Part shown: one piece after another, positions 25,407 through 35,126 of the stretch
Position numbering within the stretch: position 1 is the stretch's first letter
How the letters are laid out: every line of letters begins with the position of its first letter
Source of the DNA: Methanosarcina siciliae T4/M
Lineage (GTDB): Archaea; Halobacteriota; Methanosarcinia; Methanosarcinales; Methanosarcinaceae
Length of the DNA stretch: 64,000 nucleotides
NCBI RefSeq assembly: GCF_000970085.1
Contig: NZ_CP009506.1
Location: 1,674,001 to 1,738,000, forward strand
Reading direction: 5' to 3'
The notes under the pieces: model-generated
Database searches by the model: none
What the model was told of the DNA's origin: nothing
What the model saw: only the letters and a program-made list of their open reading frames with translations
Made by a program: the position numbers and the translations under genes

Positions 25407-28160
25407 ATGAACGTTTATGTGATGCACTTTAATGAAGTCGATAGAAGGAATTTGCCTGAAGTAGGGGGAAAAGGTGCCAATCTGGGAGAAATGAGCAAGG
25501 CAGGTTTTCCTGTTTCTCCGGGATTTTGCGTTACAACATCGGGCTACCGTGACTTTATCGCAGAAAGCGGTGAGATGGACGAATTGCTGGACTTGCTTGC
25601 CCGGTTGAAACCGAACCAAACGGATGAAATTAACAGGCTGGGACAGCGGATCAGGGACCACTTGCTAACCGTCCCCATACCCCGTACAATCAAATCGTCA
25701 ATCATTGATGCATGGAAAATGGCGGGAGAAGAACAGGCATATGCCGTTCGGTCAAGCGCCACAGCCGAAGATTTACCTACTGCTTCTTTTGCCGGTCAGC
25801 AGGAGACCTATTTGAATGTAAGGGGAGCGGATCAATTGCTGCAGGCCGTGCGGAAGTGCTGGATTTCGCTGTTTACCGACAGGGCAATTCTTTACCGCAT
25901 GAAAAACGGATTCGATCACCGTTCGGTGTATTTGTCCATAGTGGTGCAACAAATGGTATTTCCGGATGTTTCCGGGCTTATGTTTACCGCGGATCCCGTT
26001 ACAGGGCACAGGAATATTATTTCTATTGATGCCAGCTTCGGTTTGGGGGAAGCGCTGGTCTCAGGAATTGTTTCCGCTGACTCTTATCAGGTCCTCAAGG
26101 GTCGGATTGTTAAAAAGCAAATTGCAGAAAAGAAGAAAGCTATTTACCCGGCTGCAGAAGGGGGGACGAAGATTAAGGAACTTGCTCCCGAACTGCAAAA
26201 CAAACAGGCTCTCTCTGATGAAAAAATTCTGGAGCTGGCCCGGCTCGGTCAAAAGATAGAAAAACACTACTGTCCTGAACGTGGTATTGAACAGCTTCCT
26301 GAACGTGGTCCTGAAATGTGTCCGGGACGTGGTATTGAACAGTGTCTGGAACAGGATATCGAATGGTGTCTGGCAGGTGATAAGTTCTATATCTTACAAA
26401 GCCGTCCTATTACCTCTCTTTATCCCGTCCCCGAAATCCATGACAATAAACTTCACATCTTTTTTTCTTTTGCCCACCTGCAGATGATGATGGATGCCAT
26501 GAAACCCATGGGGATTTCTGTTTTTCAGGGAGTATTTCCCTTAGGGAAGGATACGACGGCCTTTCCCTATTCAGTAATAGTGGAGGCCGGAGACAGGCTT
26601 TTTTTCAATGTCACCCTTCTTTTGTACAGTAAGTTTCTTCGGCGATATTTTACCTGGAAAATTACCATTCTGGACGAATTGATGGGAAATGCCCTGGCAA
26701 AAATAGTGGCAAGTGAGACCTTTCAACAGGAAGCTAAAGCAAACAAAGGCACAACAAAGCAGCTGTTTAAATTATTCAAACCAATGCTTCCGCTTTATCT
26801 AAAGGGTATCCCGATCATTATTAGCAATTTGTTTTTCCTGGACCCTTCAGGTATTATTGAGCGGGCCCAAGCTCCTACGGAACAGACCATTAATAAGTAC
26901 AGGAACAACATTATGCAGGTGTCAGGGGCAGAACGGGTCAAAAGGGTCCGGGAAAGTATGGAGAACTTACTGCAAGAACTAAATGACAACATGATGTACG
27001 TACCCATGCCATTCATCGTCCTGCTCGTGGCCAGCCGCCTGACCGGAAGGTGGTTGGGTGAGGACCTGGACGTTGATACGCTGAGTAAATCCCAGCCTGG
27101 CAACGTAACCGGTGAGATGGGGTTAATGATCGGGGATCTGGCCGATACGGCACGGGGATATCCTGAAGTGGCAGATTATCTGGAAAGATCGGAGGACAGC
27201 ACTTTCTATCAGGGGCTAAGTAAAGTAGAGGGAGGAGATGCATTCGGGACCGAACTGAAAAGGTTCATGGAACTGTACGGCATGCGCTGCCCGGGCGAAA
27301 TCGATATCTCAAACATTAGATGGCGAGAAGCCCCTACATTGCTTGTTCCCTCAATTATAAACCACATGAAAAGCAACGCTCCGGGTGAACACCGGGAACG
27401 GTTCATCCAGGGCCAGAAAGAAGCTCAGGAATATGTGCACAAACTTCTGGAACGCATTCGCAATACTCCTGCCGGAAGGCTCAAAACAGGTCTTATGTCA
27501 AGACTCCTTTCCATTTACCGAAATTCCATAGGCTTACGAGAGTTTCCCAAGTATGTCATTATTCGATTTTTTGACATCTATCGGCAGGCTATCCTGGCAG
27601 AGGCGCGACCTTTGCATGAAAGAGGGATCCTGGAGAGGGATGAAGATGTATTTTATCTCTATCTGGATGAGCTGATTGCATTGATGGAAAACCGTTTTGG
27701 TGAAAATGTGAGCCACCTTACAGATTCCCGTAAGAGGGCCCACGAACAATATCAGAAGATGGCTCCTCCCCGTGTTATGACCAGTGAAGGGGAAGTTATT
27801 ACGGGGATGAGGAGTGATGTTGAGGCTCCGAAAGGCGCTTTAATCGGTACTCCTGTCTCTACCGGCGTTGCGGAAGGATATGTAAAGGTTGTTTTCAAAC
27901 CCGAAGAAGCGAAGCTGAACAAAGGAGATATTTTGGTTGCGCCATTTACCGATCCGGGCTGGACTCCCCTGTTTTATTCCGCTCAAGCCCTGGTAGTTGA
28001 AATCGGCGGTATGATGACACACGGCTCGGTCGTCGCGCGGGAGTATGGTATTCCTGCCGTTGTCGGCATAGAAAACGTAACCAAAATATTAAAAGACGGC
28101 CAGTATGTCCGTGTTGACGGTACAAGGGGCTTTGTACAGGTTCTGGAGAGAGATATCTAA
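25407..28160 (+). CDS. PEP synthase / rifampicin phosphotransferase-like enzyme
   Basis: This 917-residue protein has an N-terminal ATP-grasp domain (about 1-330, with G-G-K-G-A-N-L-G near residue 20 and V-R-S-S-A-T-A-E-D near residue 116), a long central helical domain, and a C-terminal phosphohistidine domain with the swinging H872 in T-H-G-S-V-V-A-R-E-Y-G-I-P. The architecture fits the PEP synthase-like group that includes rifampicin phosphotransferases, where ATP phosphorylates the histidine and the phosphate goes to the substrate. The large middle domain favours the rifampicin-type group over pyruvate-using PEP synthase. Residues about 289-318 are a repeat expansion. An AAGGTG site precedes the ATG. 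Confidence 0.75.
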   Translation: MNVYVMHFNEVDRRNLPEVGGKGANLGEMSKAGFPVSPGFCVTTSGYRDFIAESGEMDELLDLLARLKPNQTDEINRLGQRIRDHLLTVPIPRTIKSSIIDAWKMAGEEQAYAVRSSATAEDLPTASFAGQQETYLNVRGADQLLQAVRKCWISLFTDRAILYRMKNGFDHRSVYLSIVVQQMVFPDVSGLMFTADPVTGHRNIISIDASFGLGEALVSGIVSADSYQVLKGRIVKKQIAEKKKAIYPAAEGGTKIKELAPELQNKQALSDEKILELARLGQKIEKHYCPERGIEQLPERGPEMCPGRGIEQCLEQDIEWCLAGDKFYILQSRPITSLYPVPEIHDNKLHIFFSFAHLQMMMDAMKPMGISVFQGVFPLGKDTTAFPYSVIVEAGDRLFFNVTLLLYSKFLRRYFTWKITILDELMGNALAKIVASETFQQEAKANKGTTKQLFKLFKPMLPLYLKGIPIIISNLFFLDPSGIIERAQAPTEQTINKYRNNIMQVSGAERVKRVRESMENLLQELNDNMMYVPMPFIVLLVASRLTGRWLGEDLDVDTLSKSQPGNVTGEMGLMIGDLADTARGYPEVADYLERSEDSTFYQGLSKVEGGDAFGTELKRFMELYGMRCPGEIDISNIRWREAPTLLVPSIINHMKSNAPGEHRERFIQGQKEAQEYVHKLLERIRNTPAGRLKTGLMSRLLSIYRNSIGLREFPKYVIIRFFDIYRQAILAEARPLHERGILERDEDVFYLYLDELIALMENRFGENVSHLTDSRKRAHEQYQKMAPPRVMTSEGEVITGMRSDVEAPKGALIGTPVSTGVAEGYVKVVFKPEEAKLNKGDILVAPFTDPGWTPLFYSAQALVVEIGGMMTHGSVVAREYGIPAVVGIENVTKILKDGQYVRVDGTRGFVQVLERDI

Positions 28161-28247
28161 ATCGAAGGCCTGGACGGGATTCAAAATCGAGTTCCAGCTT
28201 ATGAAGGCAATCTGAAAACTCAATAAAAAACTCCATGAGTATGAATA
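28161..28247. other. Start of the gap between the phosphotransferase and NosD-like genes
   Basis: The whole gap runs to 28471, about 310 bases. Its first part has no recognised feature. It then contains the 13-bp tandem repeat array at 28248-28325, then AT-rich sequence with a TATA-like stretch near 28408-28424 about 50 bases before the next gene. Confidence 0.35.
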
Positions 28248-28325
28248 AAAACATTAGGAGAAAACATTAGGAGAAAACATTAGGAGAAAACATTAGGAGA
28301 AAACATTAGGAGAAAACATTAGCGA
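28248..28325 (+). repeat. 13-bp tandem repeat, six copies
   Basis: Five perfect head-to-tail copies of aaaacattaggag and one variant (aaaacattagcgag) run without spacers. The repeat lies between two co-oriented genes. It contains a TAGGAG motif that looks like a ribosome-binding site, but no start codon follows each unit. It is likely variable in copy number. Confidence 0.92.
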
Positions 28326-28471
28326 GAAAAAATTAAAGAGAGCCAGAGGTTCAGATTTATTTTCAGAACATTTATTTCAAAATCATTTTATCGTATCGAA
28401 TTATTATTCTTATAAATTATAATAGCAGGCTTCTTTTTTGCTGAGGTATTGATTAAGGGGAGCATTGGTTC

Positions 28472-29968
28472 ATGAAAGGGAGCTCAATTCAAATCATTTC
28501 CATATTTTTCGTTTTTATGCTTGGGCCAGCCGTTACTCAAGCAGGTGCTGCAGTTATCATCGTAGACGATAGTGGAGGAGGAAATTATAGTTCGATCCAA
28601 AAAGCTGTCGATAATGCACAAAATGGGGATACGATCCTTGTAAGCCCTGGAGTATATCAAGAAAATATAATAGTGGATAAAGAGCTCACAATTATTTCGC
28701 ATTCCACTCTCTCGGGAGATCAGACAAATCGTATCCTTATCATAGGTACTGTCCCGAATAATGACGTTTTTTCTGTTAACTCCAACAGTGTGACAATAGA
28801 CGGTTTCCATATCTTAGGGTATCAGTCGGGAACGGATGGGTCAGGAGCCGGGATTCACCTTGAAGGAGTGCAGGACTGTTCGTTAAGTAACAATACACTG
28901 ATATTCAATGGCCAAGGCATTTTACTCAACGATTCCCAGGGTAACTATCTTGACAGCAATTTTATAAACCTTGGAGATTGCGGAATCACTCTTGGCGGCT
29001 CTGAAGATAATATACTTTCGAATAACATTGTGGTAACAAATAAGCAGGGAATTTCGCTGCACAATTCCGTTAATAACACCCTTGTTAATAACACCGCAGA
29101 CTCAAACACGATAGGATTTTTCCTGGGAATGGCTCACGGGAATAAGCTTGCCTATAACCACATTTTGAATAACGAATACGGGATTTTTGGTCAGGCGGCA
29201 GAGCACAATACTCTGGTCGATAACGGCCTGTACCTGAACGGTATCGGAGTATGCTTTAACGAGTCATCTGACAACGCACTCTACAGAAATGAATTTATTA
29301 ACCTTCTTAATGCAGTTGACAAAGGAAATAACCTATGGAACAGCAGTTCGGAAGGTAATTTCTGGAATGACCATAGCGGAAAAGACACTGATGGAAATGG
29401 CATAGCAGATACTCCGTATCTGATCAACCGGACAACCGGAAGCATGGATTACATGCCTGAGGTAAACGAGACTTTATCAAACAACAATTCTGAAAACACT
29501 AGCGAGAAAATTAATGCCTTAATATCTCTGTTAAATAAAGGTTACTCCATAAGCTCCAGGAATCAGGAAAAAGGTGCTGTTGTAGAAATAACCCGGCTGG
29601 AGCAGATAAACACATCCCTTCAGGAAGGTCCGGTTTTTTTGAGAATCGGAGCCGAATGGTGCTCTTTATGCAGGGCTATGAGTTCTACCGTTAATGAACT
29701 GGCGTCAGAGTACGGGGAAACAGCAACAATCATATTAATAGATGCGGATCGAAACCCTGACCTTAAAACCTATTTCGGAGTAGGCCATATTCCTGATTTC
29801 TCCGTAATTGTGGGCGTCGAAAACGGAGAATATGTTTATATGAAAAGCGACGGGAATGTCAGTAAGAACAGAGACCAGGCCAGGTTAGTCGGAATAATGG
29901 ATAAAGAAGTGCTTGAAAAAGTTCTGGACCTCGCCCTTCTCCATGAAAGGCAAGTCAAATCCGGGTAA
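28472..29968 (+). CDS. Secreted NosD-like beta-helix protein fused to a thioredoxin domain
   Basis: This 498-residue protein has a signal peptide (about 1-27), a right-handed beta-helix of Asn-rich PbH1 repeats of the NosD type (about 35-340, N-N-T-L, N-Y-L, S-D-N-A-L patterns), a short linker and a C-terminal thioredoxin-fold domain (about 370-490). The latter carries the redox pair C397-S-L-C400 after E-W and a later cis-proline region (H-I-P-D-F). The beta-helix suggests binding of surface polysaccharide or metal; the CxxC suggests thiol exchange outside the cell. The fusion is unusual. A strong AGGGGAG site precedes the ATG. Confidence 0.8.
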   Translation: MKGSSIQIISIFFVFMLGPAVTQAGAAVIIVDDSGGGNYSSIQKAVDNAQNGDTILVSPGVYQENIIVDKELTIISHSTLSGDQTNRILIIGTVPNNDVFSVNSNSVTIDGFHILGYQSGTDGSGAGIHLEGVQDCSLSNNTLIFNGQGILLNDSQGNYLDSNFINLGDCGITLGGSEDNILSNNIVVTNKQGISLHNSVNNTLVNNTADSNTIGFFLGMAHGNKLAYNHILNNEYGIFGQAAEHNTLVDNGLYLNGIGVCFNESSDNALYRNEFINLLNAVDKGNNLWNSSSEGNFWNDHSGKDTDGNGIADTPYLINRTTGSMDYMPEVNETLSNNNSENTSEKINALISLLNKGYSISSRNQEKGAVVEITRLEQINTSLQEGPVFLRIGAEWCSLCRAMSSTVNELASEYGETATIILIDADRNPDLKTYFGVGHIPDFSVIVGVENGEYVYMKSDGNVSKNRDQARLVGIMDKEVLEKVLDLALLHERQVKSG

Positions 29969-30446
29969 TGAACTTGTGGATGCCCTAAATCCGGTCTTTT
30001 AAATCCGGTCTTGTCGGAGAATAATCCGGAAGCAGTCCGACTGGTGAGGAGGAGATTCCCGACTCTCATGTTTCCGGGACCATTTTTTTCCGGGACCATT
30101 TTTTTCCGGGACCATTTTTTTTCTGGGGTTCACCTGGCTAAATCCGGGATTTAGAAAACAAATAGAAAAGGCGTGCTATGAAGAGGAATATTAATTCAAT
30201 ACGGGATTTTTATTTACTCTTTCTCCTGACTAAAGACCGTCAAATATCCCTACTTTCCCGGACACGAAACTATTATATATTTTATTCATAGAATAATTTA
30301 TTATCTATGGGAGAACTAACACGGCAAAAATATAGGCGAAGGTAGGAAAGAGCTTGAGACCCCCGGGAGCAGCGACAGAAAAAAGGAAGAACTGCCAGTT
30401 CCTGAGCCCCTTTTTCAAAGAATCGTTTTAGGAAGGGATGAATTAT
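29969..30446. other. Intergenic region with short repeats
   Basis: About 480 bases. It contains the 16-bp repeat at 30074-30121, a T-rich stretch that could end transcription of the NosD-like gene, and a TATA-like segment near 30271-30305 that may serve the following small gene. Nothing else was recognised. Confidence 0.35.
30074..30121 (+). repeat. 16-bp tandem repeat, three copies
   Basis: Three copies of ccgggaccattttttt follow each other exactly. Each ends in a T-run. The array lies about 100 bases past the NosD-like gene, so it may act as a set of T-tract termination signals. Confidence 0.8.
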
Positions 30447-30707
30447 ATGAGTGTTATAGACGAACATATTATTGACCAGAGCAAATACATTGTGGATGTC
30501 GCTTTGAAACTACGCAATCTCGATCTTGAAATTGCTAAAAATCCGAACTGCTATGAACTTAAGGTGAGGCGGTTTAAAGTACTGGAAGACCTTCACGACA
30601 AAACCCGCTCTGAGATGGTGCAGGCTGCAGCCGAACTCCGCAGAAACAGGAATATAGAACATTGTGCCGATTGTATGAGATGCGATTATTACAAGGAGTT
30701 TGTTTAA
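30447..30707 (+). CDS. Small conserved-looking protein with C-terminal CxxC cluster
   Basis: The product is about 86 residues, with a helical, charged body and a C-terminal H-C-A-D-C-M-R-C-D-Y-Y cluster that could hold a metal. I choose the ATG at 30447 over the one at 30438 because the GGAAGGG site (30431-30437) is then 9 bases away instead of touching the codon. No family was recognised. It stands alone between two intergenic stretches. Confidence 0.55.
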   Translation: MSVIDEHIIDQSKYIVDVALKLRNLDLEIAKNPNCYELKVRRFKVLEDLHDKTRSEMVQAAAELRRNRNIEHCADCMRCDYYKEFV

Positions 30708-30934
30708 GTTTTATGAAGCGGGTGACTCAGGTAGGAATTTATCCGGCGGTTAATACTACCCCATGGAAAAAACTGACCTGGAAACCTTAAGCACCCATGA
30801 TTATTGCTCCAACAAGAGAATATGTGTACCAAATTTTGCTTTCTCGCAGTTGTTCCACTCGCCTCAAGGAGTTTACATATTGAATATCTACCCATCCCAG
30901 CCTGAACAGCCCTGCAGGCATCGGCTTTCTTCAG

Positions 30935-32074
30935 CTATAACTCCAGTTTATGACCCTTCTCCAGCTGCTGAATCTGTTCTTCGCTTTTGGCGGCCAGTTC
31001 CTTGAACTGATTGATAGTATCCCGCATTTTGGGCAGAGCTTCCTGTTTATAGGTGCTGATGGAATCCAGCGCTTCCATGACATCGGCAAAGGCAGTCTTC
31101 AGCGTCTCGACAGAGATATTGCTTTCCATTGATTGTTTCTGGATTTCCACCCCATTTTCCTTCAGCATTTGGGAGGTGCTGCTGATGATAATATTCGTGG
31201 TCTCATTGAGCATTTGAATCTTCTTCAGGACAATCTTCTGGTTATAGAGGGCCCCGGCAACCATCACTGAGGTCCGCAAGGCGGTAATCGTCACATTTTT
31301 GGCCCTTTCTACCCCGCGCATCAGTTCCTTATTATTTCTTATCACCAGCTCTGTCGCCATTACACCCTGCTGATTGACGACAATCATCTGCTGCATATCC
31401 ATAATCCGCTGCCGCAGGGGAAATAGGACTTCTTCAGTGACAAATTTAACGTTTTCCGGGTCTTCGTTCCTGGCTTTAGCCGCTCCGATCTGCGTTTCAA
31501 TCGATTTGTCCATCAGGGTACCGAGCTGGACCTCTTTCATTAACTTTTTAGTCAAATTGCGCAATGCCTGCTGTTCGAGCTCCAGAGTAGTATTATCGTT
31601 TTTCAGAATTGTTTTCCCTTTGTCCAGAGAGACAATGATATCCGCAATTGCCGAATCTGCTTTCTGGTATCTGGCAAAATAGTCCCTGACCGGGTCGAAC
31701 AGCTTGCCTAAGATCCTGGTCCTGGTGAAATCAACCAGGCTGGGGTCCAGGTCTTTTAGTTCTCGGTTCAAATTCATTAAGCCTTTTGCCACAACACCGC
31801 CTTCGTCGCCGTCTCTGGACAGGTTCCCGACTGTCACCTGCAGCAAAGAATTTTTAGCGGCCGAGCTTTTCATCGAGGCAGCCCCAAAAGACTCGATTGA
31901 CTGGAGGATATCCTTCTTTTTGGCAAATTCATCGATATCCAGGGTCAGAATTTCCGCAACATTTCTCTCTGCCACAGCCTGAAGCTGGGCTATTTCCTCC
32001 GATACCGGTTTAACTTGCTCATCTACTTCACTCTTAATCGCCGCTTCATCGGGCACTTCCATAGTAAAAGCCAT
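30935..32074 (-). CDS. telA: TelA-type toxic anion resistance protein
   Basis: This 379-residue, all-helical cytoplasmic protein matches TelA/KlaA. Family-like segments include L-x-D-Y-F-x-R-Y-Q near residue 135, E-x-L-M-x-G-V-E-R-A near residue 255 and the V-M-V-A-G-A-L region near residue 270. TelA proteins occur with tellurite or stress (Ter) genes, but the biochemistry is unknown. It is the last gene of a tight three-gene set (17-base gap) and has a GGAGGGG site. The neighbours suggest a membrane-associated complex rather than simple anion resistance. The cassette resembles clostridial ones and may have come from a bacterium. Confidence 0.82.
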   Translation of the reverse strand: MAFTMEVPDEAAIKSEVDEQVKPVSEEIAQLQAVAERNVAEILTLDIDEFAKKKDILQSIESFGAASMKSSAAKNSLLQVTVGNLSRDGDEGGVVAKGLMNLNRELKDLDPSLVDFTRTRILGKLFDPVRDYFARYQKADSAIADIIVSLDKGKTILKNDNTTLELEQQALRNLTKKLMKEVQLGTLMDKSIETQIGAAKARNEDPENVKFVTEEVLFPLRQRIMDMQQMIVVNQQGVMATELVIRNNKELMRGVERAKNVTITALRTSVMVAGALYNQKIVLKKIQMLNETTNIIISSTSQMLKENGVEIQKQSMESNISVETLKTAFADVMEALDSISTYKQEALPKMRDTINQFKELAAKSEEQIQQLEKGHKLEL

Positions 32075-32091
32075 CTTAACCCCTCCTGTAT

Positions 32092-33747
32092 TTACATTTC
32101 AGCATTGAACAGATTGCCCAGCTTATAAACAACGTCATCGGTATCGGCGTTAATGCTGGCAGCCTCATTGATGCTGGAGATAGCCTGCAGGGCCGGGATA
32201 TTCGCATTATAGCCAATTGTGTATATAGGTATTCCAGCATCCTCCACGATGCCTTTAATATCATTCAGCGGATGGCCTTTATTGGTCTCGCCGTCGCTGA
32301 GAACGAAGATAACAGGTCTAATATTGGGATCTGCAGCCCGCTGTTCCTGAATCATCTTCATGGCGACAGCAATCCCATCGAAGGTTGCCGTGCCGCCGCC
32401 AGCCTGCAAATCATTAACCGCTCCGGCAAACGAGGCTCTCTGGTTCAGATCGAATTTGGCAATCGGCAGATCGATATTGACATCATTGGAATATGATACC
32501 AGGCCAATCATATTGTCCTCGCCGATGTAATATTGACCTCTGAGCAATGAATCTTTCAAATTGTTCAGCGGCTCGCCCATCATGCTGCCGGAGACATCGG
32601 CAACAAATACTGCACAAATAGGTTTTTTCTTTTCTTTCCAGAGCTTTTGGGCCTGGAAGATCACATCGCCGCTGACGGGTTCAGTTTCGGACTGGTATTC
32701 GTTAAAGCCGTTAAAACCATACTCAGTAGCCAGGGTCTGGTACTTTTCCTGCTGGGAAAATTCAACGAATTCGTTCAGGGTTTTCCTTTTCTCTCCCGAT
32801 AATTCGCCGATCGCATACATCGGGTTGTCATGTCTGAACCCAAAGGGAGTAAATTCGTAGTACCTGATATCCGGTGTATTCGCATAGGTCTGGTATTCCA
32901 GGACAAAACCGTCCAGAACACCTGATTTGGCAGATTCCCTCATTTGCAGAGTAGTATAGGCAACCAGGGGAATATTGATCTGGAAGCTCTCAAATCCTGA
33001 TTTTGCTTTGTCGCTCAATAAGTTGCTGCTGTCAAAGGTGTATAAAGATGAGATCAGGAAGTTCAGCCCGGTTGAACTGGCAAAAGGATTGGTGTAGCCC
33101 ATCGCCAGTTCCTTGTTCGCGACAGCATCGGTAATCGTCTTGGTATTGATTGCCCCGTGTTTGTCTACCAGCTCGTCTTTCTTGGATTTGGTGAGCAGGA
33201 TCCCGGCAACATTGCCGACAAGCCTTTCTTGCACTAACTCGGCTTTAACCCCTTTGGAGATGAGCATCTCCCCCCAGAGCTCATTGGACGGCGTATATGC
33301 ATCCGGCAAATACTTCCCGGAAGTAATATAATCGGCGGCTTCCCCGGAGGGGATTCCTCTAAGCCTTACAGATACCTGTTTTCCGTCAATCGTTATTGCC
33401 GCGCTATTGAAGTCTCTGGCCACTTCTGTCAGCCAGCCATCAGCACCGCTGCCAGCTTTTTCCGTTGAGGAGAATATTTCGATGTAGGTGGGGGTGCTGT
33501 TATTAACCTGCGGCGGGTAATTGGAGATTTCAGGCAAGTTTTCAGTCAAGGAGTCATCCAGGTTCGGGGAGATAACAACATGGCCCATAGGATGCGAAAC
33601 TGTATTCACATTGATGTCTTCAATGATGTCATCAAGTGATCCCTCACTGGGTCCGATTATAGTAATCGCCAGATAAACTAAGACAAATACTACAACTGCT
33701 GCTCCGATTATCTTCAAAATTACTTTATTGTTGCTTTCGTTCAGCAT
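32092..33747 (-). CDS. Membrane-anchored VWA protein with solute-binding-like region
   Basis: This 551-residue protein starts with one membrane helix (about 12-30) and continues outside the membrane. Residues about 85-350 resemble a periplasmic solute-binding fold (Y-T-P-S-N-E-L-W, T-N-P-F-A-S-S-T-G-L-N segments). Residues about 375-550 form a von Willebrand A domain with the complete metal site D-V-S-G-S, a later T-F-D-G segment and S-D-G-E. Such proteins occur beside TelA in some bacteria. The gap to the upstream membrane-protein gene is 16 bases, to telA 17 bases. Likely role: a metal-dependent surface protein acting with the other two. Confidence 0.8.
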   Translation of the reverse strand: MLNESNNKVILKIIGAAVVVFVLVYLAITIIGPSEGSLDDIIEDINVNTVSHPMGHVVISPNLDDSLTENLPEISNYPPQVNNSTPTYIEIFSSTEKAGSGADGWLTEVARDFNSAAITIDGKQVSVRLRGIPSGEAADYITSGKYLPDAYTPSNELWGEMLISKGVKAELVQERLVGNVAGILLTKSKKDELVDKHGAINTKTITDAVANKELAMGYTNPFASSTGLNFLISSLYTFDSSNLLSDKAKSGFESFQINIPLVAYTTLQMRESAKSGVLDGFVLEYQTYANTPDIRYYEFTPFGFRHDNPMYAIGELSGEKRKTLNEFVEFSQQEKYQTLATEYGFNGFNEYQSETEPVSGDVIFQAQKLWKEKKKPICAVFVADVSGSMMGEPLNNLKDSLLRGQYYIGEDNMIGLVSYSNDVNIDLPIAKFDLNQRASFAGAVNDLQAGGGTATFDGIAVAMKMIQEQRAADPNIRPVIFVLSDGETNKGHPLNDIKGIVEDAGIPIYTIGYNANIPALQAISSINEAASINADTDDVVYKLGNLFNAEM

Positions 33748-33763
33748 GCCGATGCTCCCCTCT

Positions 33764-34507
33764 TCAATTCTTATAGTATTTTGCCTGTTTGATCAGATTA
33801 TCGATCTCGATCATGCCGGCCATTTGCTCCAGTTGGCCACTCTCTATGCTGTTTAAGCCTGAGATTTCCAGCAGCAGCTTATCAAGCTTTAGCAGGATCT
33901 GCTCATTATCTTCAGTGGCAGCTTTCACAAACTTAATATATTCATTATAAACTTTAAATTTTTCTTTCACAAGTTCCTCCGGAAAGGCCCCTTCTTTGTA
34001 TTCCTTTCTAACGAAATTGTAGTCTTTTTCATCGAATGCATCCAATTTATTGAGGATGCTGCCGATATTCATAAGGAATATTTTCTCCACCTCGGCGATG
34101 ACCGCATCAAATTTCTTGTAGCTCATCTCTGAGGCACTGAAGATCTTCAGAAGGATATCCCGGATAGTTTTATTCTTTTTTTGCAGCCGTTCAATCTGAT
34201 CCAGCAGCAAATCAACGGTTTTTTCGAATGTTTTGAGCCCCCTGTGAATATTCAGTGCTTCAATATAATCTTCCACCGTCCTGATTTTATTGGTTTGAGT
34301 TTCTTTCTCCGGTCTGGTAAGGAGCTCATAATTGCCGTAGATTAACCCGGCGCCGCTTAAGAAGATGAATGTGGTGCCAAGGGCTGTTTCCAGTGCACTG
34401 GTCCCTAACAACCCCAGTCCGACCAATCTTGGAGAAAAGGTAATTATGTTGGCTGCGGCAATGCCTAAATTCAGGCCCGATAGTTTAATCAGCTTTTCTC
34501 TTTCCAT
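33764..34507 (-). CDS. Membrane protein of the TelA/VWA cassette
   Basis: The product has 247 residues with two membrane helices near the N-terminus (about 12-30 and 38-58) followed by a long cytoplasmic helical region (about 75-245). No enzymatic motif is visible. It is the first gene of the three-gene cassette and starts behind GGGGG/AGAGG sequence. The gene order membrane protein, VWA protein, TelA suggests a complex of unknown function. Confidence 0.6.
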   Translation of the reverse strand: MEREKLIKLSGLNLGIAAANIITFSPRLVGLGLLGTSALETALGTTFIFLSGAGLIYGNYELLTRPEKETQTNKIRTVEDYIEALNIHRGLKTFEKTVDLLLDQIERLQKKNKTIRDILLKIFSASEMSYKKFDAVIAEVEKIFLMNIGSILNKLDAFDEKDYNFVRKEYKEGAFPEELVKEKFKVYNEYIKFVKAATEDNEQILLKLDKLLLEISGLNSIESGQLEQMAGMIEIDNLIKQAKYYKN

Positions 34508-35126
34508 GTCCTCTTACCCCCGGATTTTTCTGTGTATATAATACTGTTTGAGGTGACAATAAATGTGAAAGAACGTGTAATTCCTTCAGCTTCCTTTCCA
34601 ATGTTATGTGCAAGAAGTGCAATATGAAGGGCTGCAGTTTCAGAGTTCCTGTAAACCATGCCATTATCGGATCAACTGTGTCTCAACATGACAAGCTAAG
34701 TTGTTCATAAACCAAATTCAATAAACATATAAATTAATGCAGATAACTTTCAATATACTAATTATAGTTGACAAATAAAATAACTATTTCTTTTTTACTA
34801 TGATCGGACAAAATATTGTCGTTAATTTAAAAATTTATGAATAAAATCTTAAAAATATAAACTAATTCTTTGATGAATGAAATAAAAATCTGAAAGGGCA
34901 AGATAGCCATCCCTATTTTTCTACTACCTTCAATCTGCTTCACAAATTTGAAGGTATTAAATTTCCTTATAACTGCTGTAACTCAAAAGAAATCTAAATG
35001 GGATAAAACAGAGTTGAAAAAGCCCTTGCTAAAGGGAAAAAAATAACCAGTTAACCACATAAAATAATTTATTTCCAGACCAGCCATTAGAAATCCATAT
35101 AAACCAATAATCAGAGAACAGTATTT
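34508..35126. other. AT-rich gap, possible 34-codon Cys-containing ORF
   Basis: About 620 AT-rich bases between divergent genes. A TATA-like stretch near 34535-34545 fits the minus-strand cassette. A small plus-strand frame at 34606-34710 encodes 34 residues starting M-C-K-K-C-N-M-K-G-C with four cysteines; it could be a small metal-binding protein or a remnant, without ribosome-binding site. Nothing else was recognised. Confidence 0.3.
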
